In this document: in pieces, positions 57,601 through 64,000 of the stretch
Layout of the letters: the number at the start of each line of letters is the position of its first letter
Position numbering within the stretch: position 1 is the first letter of the stretch
NCBI RefSeq assembly: GCF_029227915.1
Contig: NC_079885.1
Span: 26,537,001 to 26,601,000, forward strand
Length of the DNA stretch: 64,000 nucleotides
DNA from: Hydractinia symbiolongicarpus
Lineage: Eukaryota > Cnidaria > Hydrozoa > Anthoathecata > Hydractiniidae
Direction of reading: 5' to 3'
Translations under genes and position numbers: made by a program
Notes under the pieces: generated by a model
Told to the model about the DNA's origin: nothing
Databases searched by the model: none
The model's input: only the letters and a program-made list of their open reading frames with translations

Positions 57601-60600
57601 CAAAAAACTTACATTACAAAAAAAAAAAATCGCTACCGTGTCAGCCAATTCCTGTGTTTTTGAGCAAATTAACCGTATAAAACCATACGTTCACGTCGGG
57701 AGTAAACAAGGCAAACAAATTAGTTGCCTCTATTACCCAGATCAAGTGTTAACAAGGTGTATACTTAATTTTATCATTTATATTGCTGAAATCCCAGACA
57801 TTTAACTGACATTTTTTTACTGAAATTCCTGCAACATTTTCAGTTATTTTTAGCTCAAATTTCACACTATTTTTTTATCCAATAATATCCAAAATAATAA
57901 ATATTTAATTACAGGCATATTGATAAAAAAAAAACTGTAAAAATTTCTTTTTGAACAGTCCTGAATTTTAATCCTTGAGAATGTGAATTAGAACTGATTT
58001 AAAAATCCAATTTAAAATTTCTAAAAAAATGCTGATAATTCTAGCTTTTAGCTGACATTTTGATAGAGCCTAAAGAGAGTCACATATGGACTAACAAAAA
58101 TAAACAAATCACCCTTTTCTTCGTTGCTTCTTCTTCTTCTCTTTTCTTCTGTTCATCAACTGGTATATTATCAATGAAACACATATACTTGATATAAGAA
58201 GACTGTGCTTTCATTATTCTGGATTTTTCACTCGCACTCAAGTTTGACGTTTCGTCAATAGGAATGACGGGAATCGGTCGGCACTCTGTAAATTCCATGG
58301 CAACCATCTGATAAAAATATGGTCTTGGTAAATCTAATTAAGAAGAGTTCGATTGAGAATGTCGATAAAAAATGTGGTATATTAAAAACTAAATAAAAAT
58401 TTAAAAAAAATATCTGGGGCTCAGAAATCGTATGTTTTTTTCCACTGAATGAAAACTGAAAACAATATGTAGAGTTTGCAGAAAAAAAATATTTTTAAAG
58501 GTTGTAGAAGCTTACGTCATATTTGAAGACGTTTGGAAGAAAAAACAACTTCTTTAGACGTAGAACACAAACAAACAACTTACTTACATTTTTTGTAGTG
58601 GACAAAATAAATATTTGTACCAACGCTCAGCAAGAGGTTACCCCTCTGTGAACAAAAGGCGACACTGTGAGCTACTTCATTCAGTTGTAATACTCTAATT
58701 AAAAAGTTAATTATTAAAAGTAAACAAACTCTTTTGTTGATTGGAGACTACGTAAATCTAAAGTTGCATTTCAACTGAGGCTGAGGAACATTTAATGCAA
58801 GAACGTGGCGAAAACAATCCCCTTAATGGAAAGTTCTTGCAAACTGCGATAGTATTGACAACAATCGTCTCAGAAAATATATAATGTAGAAACTCAAACA
58901 TTATGGAAAGTAAAATACCTGATTAACTTATTTCTAGCATTCCATATTCGTACAGTTTTGTCCATACTAGAAGTAACAATAAGGCGCAATTTGAGACATG
59001 AACTGATACTTGTTATCACGTCTGTATGATCTTCACTCACATCATGCTCAATTGGTCGGGCTAGAGAAGTAGTGAACACTCTTATAAACACTATCATAAA
59101 ACCAATAATCCTGAAGAGGTTCTTCTGTAATTATTCATATTAGACAATGATATCAAAAAATCAGGCAGACATGCAAACATCATCATCTGCTATATAAAGA
59201 AGCGACATTTTTAAACCCTCCTTTTATATGTACCCTGAAAATACCATGATTTTAACACACTAAATACCTTCGTTAGTGCGTTTAGTGTTATACAGTGAAA
59301 CAGTGTGAGATGATTTGGAAGAATCCTTATAAACAGCCGCAAGAACATGCTGGGAGAATATCAAATTTGATACAGAGCTTGTGTGAAGAAACATCACCAA
59401 GGGTGCCAATGCTTCGTCAGCAAATGGAAAAACTCGCCAGACTTTCAACGTCATATCTGAAAACAATATATCAGACAATTACAGCATGCTGCATGAAGTT
59501 GTAACAATGATCTAAGAGTTCACAAAAGTTGTGTGGGCATGTCTGAAAAAAATTGAATGTCGTACTGTCTAGAGTCAGGGATGTCACTTTTAGAGTGGAT
59601 TAACAAGTTGTACTGTTTGAAAGGGTCAATAGTGTGGATCAAATTTTCTTGTTAGCATGTAGTGAATGATGTCTCAGTTATTAGGTGATCAATTTCCGTT
59701 AATCTGATTGTAGTCAAAAAATACCCTGCAACTTGCTCACCTTTACTAGCTGTAGCTAATTGGTTAAGCCGGTTGTTAGACGCCATAATGGTAATTTCTT
59801 CCCGATGAGCCTAAATGAACATAACCATATACGTTGCGGAAGAGATCAAGAGTGGGATATGGTTGAAAATTTCTAAAACATAGTTTACCAATTTCTTCAT
59901 TTCTTCTTGTTCTTACATTTTGAGAGGTAATTTTAAAACAATATAGAGGTACAACAAGCGATGTATTTATAACTTAAATAATCAATTTGTATATAGCAAA
60001 AATTGATTTGTGACAAGTAAATAGTCAGTACAGCTAGTATAGCTTTTCATGCTAACTTCATACAGTACATTCTTTCTCTACCTTCAGGTTAAAACTAATT
60101 CTCCCTCTTCTTTCCTCATCAAACCAGTTAAACACAACAATACTTCCATCATGACAACCACCAAGGAGAAGTGTCGAGCATTGGTTAGCTTGTGATTTAA
60201 CTGTTGCTTGCTCAATTATATTTCCCCATATATCTTGAGCATCTGGTTTCTATAACAGTTTTATAAGGATATGTCAATACAAAAAGAACAACAACAAGAA
60301 GAACAAAATGTAACAATTTATTGTAAGTGAGTTGCCAAACATAAAAGAGTAACATGGTGGTTAGCTTAATTTAAACTAGAATATTTTTTATGTATTTTGT
60401 TTGCCTGTACTAAGGACTGAAAATCAACACATCTTGGTGATGTTTAACCCCGGTGGATTTATTTTCTTTTACACTTTTAATTTAATTAACATTTCTTGCA
60501 ATACCTTTAATTTCATTATTTCGTTTTTAGTTTGTGGTAATTCAATCTTTACTAACCTACCGTTTGGCTGAAAAAAATCGATATTTATAAAATAATTGGG

Positions 60601-63600
60601 CAGAGAAAAGGCCGACTACTATTGATGCATGCAATTTTAATAGAAATATCAAAGAAATGAATGCTGTTATGGCTCAACAAGAGTTTAATTACAACAACTG
60701 CTATATTTTGATTCCTAAGTAAAATTTAACAAAATTTAAATTACTTTCTTGTGCATACATTAAAAAAATTTTTTAACACTTTTAACCAACCATCATACAC
60801 TCGCTTTCAAAAGAAAAAACTTCAGTGAGTATTTTATGGAGTTGTCGAGGGATTATGTGGTTTAAAACAGAAACAGTTCCCAAATCCTGACAACTACAGA
60901 AACAGCCTAAACAAAAACAGATGCAGAATAATTATTCTCCAGCAGTTTTTTTTGCAACTTTCCAGGAGTTTCAAATACTTCCTAGGAGTAGTTCTTGAAA
61001 TGTCAGCTTGGGAGCTTTCTAGTTTTCCTATTTTTGCAGCTTTCAAGGAATTTCAAGGGGTTTCCATGAATATCGGCCTCCCTTTCAAATTCCAAAGGGG
61101 TAACACAAAATTTTTTAGGATTTTTTCAAATTTAAGATATTCAGAAGTATTTACCTGTGTTACATACTCATACAGTGAAATAGATGTACAAGTTGATGGA
61201 GCTATAAGAAAACAAGTACAATAATTAGAAAATATTTATTTCCAAAATTATTTTTGAGGACATTTTCCATACAAAGCTTTTGTACAGCATATTTGTGTTT
61301 TTAATCTTCTACATGGACATTAGACCTTAACAATATTATTTTTTCGGTATTAATGTTTGATTCTTTGGCAAATTCGATAAATTTTGTTTAAAAAATTAAT
61401 TGATTTAGTCACTGGGGTAAAAAACGAATGACGTTTTGGCTTTTTATGTTTTTCGGTATTTTTGGGTAAGTTTTACGAATGGTATCGGCCATAATCATTG
61501 AAAAAACCTCAAATTAGGGCCAATAAAATTCGTAGCCATTATGGTGATCAACAACCAAGATAGTAAATATTTCAAAGCTGCTAAAAACGACTGTAATTCG
61601 TGAAAATAAAGTTAATTAAAAAAGTTACCGAAAGTCTGATCTTTATTCCACAGTTGCAGGATAGTGCATGGATTGGTGGTGGTTAAAGCTTTTACAATTC
61701 TACCATCTGTTAGCAGAACAAACAGTAGGTCTAGAATGTAAACAAAAACCAACACAATAATTCAAGATGAAGCAAAAACTGGACAAATACATTACAAAAT
61801 TAAAAAGGGTTATTTTTACCCTTCACAAAAGTATTTTAACCACGTTTAAGCTAAAATATAAAAGCTTACTTTGCAGAACATGGTATTCAGCATCTAAGAT
61901 AGGTGTCAAGCCTGGACTAACAAAAACAGTCACAACTTCACCATTGATAGGACAAATAATTCGAATACATGCATCATCACAGATGGAAAATGATATTGGA
62001 GAAACCTTTAATAAATGACAAAAAAATAATAACAAATAACTCGAGCAGATTATTATTTTTCCAAATATTTATACAGGATACAGCCACTTCCGTGTTGGAA
62101 ACACTGATATCAATGTGGGTCATGTGTTCTGAATGTTAGGTATACATCGGCCTTGCCTACCTAATTTCCCTCACATGGCATGGGTTGACCTGTAGCTTTG
62201 GTAAAGACACTTGCTAAACATGCTCGCGCTATGAACCGAACCATGAACCTTGTGATTACGAAGCGAATGTCATAACCACAAGGCCACGCGCCACTAATAT
62301 TGAGATTATTTTTAAACAAAAGCGTAGAATAAATATGAACGTATATTATAACACCCGTATACGTCTGTCACGCAAAATGGTAACAGCAGTAGTAGACAAA
62401 CCGAATGCAGAAAATAAAGGACAGGACACTGACTAGTTTATAAGAAAAAAAATCTTGACTACCTTTGAATTTATTGTTGTTTTTATTTTCTTGGGCTTCA
62501 CTCTAAATGATATGAACAGTGGAAATTGCTATCATGATTCATGTATTATATAACAAGCAGTTTGTGAGAAACATCTGCTAAGTACATTTTGCTTAAAAAC
62601 ATAAAAAAATGACTTCCAAATTAATTGACGATTGATCTTCTATCTTCCAACACAAAGTCTCAGTCAAAAAAATTAGTTGCAACTTCTCTTTAGCATATTG
62701 TATTTGTTTTCTACAGTATTATCTCAATATACTCACCCTAATACTATAAAAGGCGAATACAAGTGATTGACTGTCCACAAAACTAAATTTGTTTTTGTAA
62801 AACAAAAGAAAACATTCACATTAAGTTGGCAATGTAAACCATAAATTGGATCATGTAGTGTTTGACAATTCATTTCATCTTTTGTATCTAAACTCCATGT
62901 ACGTACGGTGCCATCAGTAGAAGCAGACATGATATATGGACCATAAGGAAACACAGTGAGTGCAGTAATGGAGGATGCATGGCCGACAAATAGACAGTTA
63001 AGATTCCAAGAACGATCCCATACTTTTATACAGCCATCCTTACCTCCAGTTACAAGTAGCTGAAAACAGGTAAACTTATTTAGTTATGATGCTGAGAACG
63101 TGTTTAAAATTTTGCTATTGTAGTGCCAGAAATGATGTAATGACATTAAAGATAAGTTCAAAGTTTTACTATTTTAATGCCAGAAATTTTTTTTATTGAC
63201 GACATTACAAACATTTCTTGAAAAAAATTAATTCTCCTAAAAACATATTTTTTTTCTGAACAACTTAGGACTTTGGTCAGATCTCAAGTTGCTGATCTTT
63301 TTGTCAATATCTAAAGTTGCTTAATGGTTAATTAATTTTGTTCAATTAATTTTCATAATTTATGTAAGAAGGGAAAAGAAGAAAAAAGTCTTGGTTTTGG
63401 TACTTTTGAAAATAAACTGAAGTGTGTGAAAGAAGTTATTGTAGTTTTTTTCCTGGAGTTTTCTTTCTTTTGTTTTGAAAGCGTGTCTCTTTCTATTTTT
63501 ATGACAAATAAATTATTAATAAAATATTAAGTGTTGCTTAATAATTTTTCAAATCCATTTTTTAAATTCAAAAGCAATTTTAAATTCCTATTCTGCATAT

Positions 63601-63830
63601 TTTTAAATTTACTATCAAAAGGAAAGTTTTCAACAAACCTTAAGCGGTTCATAAAAAAGAACTTTTGTGATGGGGTAATTGTGGATAGTGGAAAGTTTTT
63701 TAATGCATGTTCCTTCACTCAAGGTATAAATTAGAATGCTCTTCTTAACAGCAACAAAGCATCTTTGGTTGTTACTTGATGTATTTTCAATAAACACATG
63801 TGATACGTCATCATTAGGTGATAGTTGCTC
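51628..63830 (-). CDS. Large WD-repeat protein, C-terminal part (WDR97/WDR87-type), 5' end outside window
   Basis: At least 24 exons on minus (3' to 5'): 51628-51824, 52176-52243, 52339-52546, 52755-52788, 53491-53551, 53664-53803, 54352-54442, 54533-54768, 55362-55460, 55559-55688, 55769-56064, 56507-57322, 58113-58307, 58516-58551, 58588-58694, 58919-59078, 59268-59456, 59741-59810, 60082-60249, 60505-60567, 61629-61730, 61870-62005, 62745-63059, 63639-63830; about 1,370 residues. All joins from 51628 to 58307 are in phase. Joins at 58551/58588 and 60567/61629 do not fit as read, and the donor at 62745 is weak. WD blades are clear: LLVTGGKDGCIKVWDRS, ASTDGTVRTWSLD, TSSMDKTVRIWNA. After the propellers come a long charged coil region, TPPPPPPPPSPLPMFI with TCDWFSVCFPEF, helical repeats, and a C terminus QKYFIPSRSVVAAN. 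The architecture resembles WDR97/WDR87, axoneme-associated in other animals; assignment by layout only. Confidence 0.82.
62110..62297 (-). mobile_element. tRNA-derived SINE, family 1, copy B, in intron
   Basis: On minus, GTGGCGCGTGGCCTTGTGG with TTATGAC is A-box-like and GGTTCATGGTTCGGTTC contains the B box. The downstream text GTCAACCCATGCCATGTGAGG aligns with that of the 32.3-32.6-kb copy. It interrupts the intron between the exons at 62005 and 62745 of the WD-repeat gene. Confidence 0.62.
62340..62436 (+). mobile_element. Mini-Helitron-like element in intron
   Basis: ATTATAACACCCGTATACGT, CTGTCACGCAAAATGGTA and AATAAAGGACAGGACACTGA then CTAG with T at 62437 closely resembles unit 3 of the 20.9-kb tandem array. 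The TC start is eroded and the hairpin is absent. Confidence 0.5.
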
Positions 63831-64000
63831 CTAAATAACACAGGATGTATACAAGGACATGCAATATTATTGACATTAGTAAAGAAGTGGTAGAATATAA
63901 ATCTTTACTTTATATAAACATTAAAATAAAAACACATACTCAAATGCATGTCTTTTTAAGTCTTTGGTAAAATTTATAGGTTTACCTTTAGATGTTAGTT

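Overview
The window is nuclear DNA of an animal. It is AT-rich, its genes are split by short introns with GT..AG borders, and transposable-element debris is dense. Gene content (borealin, a PDPR/DMGDH-family flavoprotein, a FUT8-type fucosyltransferase, a large WD-repeat protein) together with Penelope, Harbinger, Helitron and PHD-finger LINE remnants suits an invertebrate, most likely a cnidarian. The lineage is inferred from general appearance, not from a marker gene.

Layout. 1-2.7 kb: a short tandem repeat, a Penelope GIY-YIG scrap and otherwise empty sequence. 2.7-9.3 kb: broken copies of a PDPR/DMGDH-like gene, interrupted by a 2.9-kb PIF/Harbinger transposon (3253-6149) with clean TIRs, a TTA target duplication, a transposase and a MADF-type partner gene. 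9.9-11.3 kb: a 5'-truncated LINE reverse transcriptase carrying a PHD-like finger. 12.1-20.4 kb: the apparently functional PDPR/DMGDH-like gene, whose 16 joined exons give an open frame of 798 codons. 20.9-21.2 kb: head-to-tail mini-Helitrons. 22.1-22.8 kb: a one-exon secreted precursor ending in a dibasic-flanked, amidation-ready peptide. 25.7-31.3 kb (minus): a four-exon gene joining a chromodomain to nine C2H2-type zinc fingers. 32.7-37.5 kb: borealin, 13 exons, 289 aa. 38.2-39.1 kb: a TIR-flanked element. 40.3-42.2 kb: a 47-bp minisatellite of about 40 units with higher-order structure. 42.4-42.7 kb (minus): a truncated inverted copy of the FUT8-like gene whose intact version lies at 45.9-47.3 kb. 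48.3-49.3 kb (minus): a two-exon secreted protein resembling the DUF4430 / transcobalamin C-terminal domain. 51.6-64 kb (minus): the C-terminal ~1,370 residues of a WD-repeat protein of WDR97/WDR87 type, whose 5' end lies beyond the window.

The genes do not form an operon or pathway; they are ordinary neighbours (mitochondrial one-carbon/PDH-related enzyme, secreted peptides, transcription factor, chromosomal passenger subunit, Golgi enzyme, probable ciliary protein). The most unusual items are the chromodomain-zinc-finger fusion with a shortened chromodomain loop, the candidate amidated-peptide precursor, the tandem Helitrons, and the rearranged PDPR-like duplicates. Exon borders were read by eye from splice signals and frame continuity; joins that do not fit are stated.
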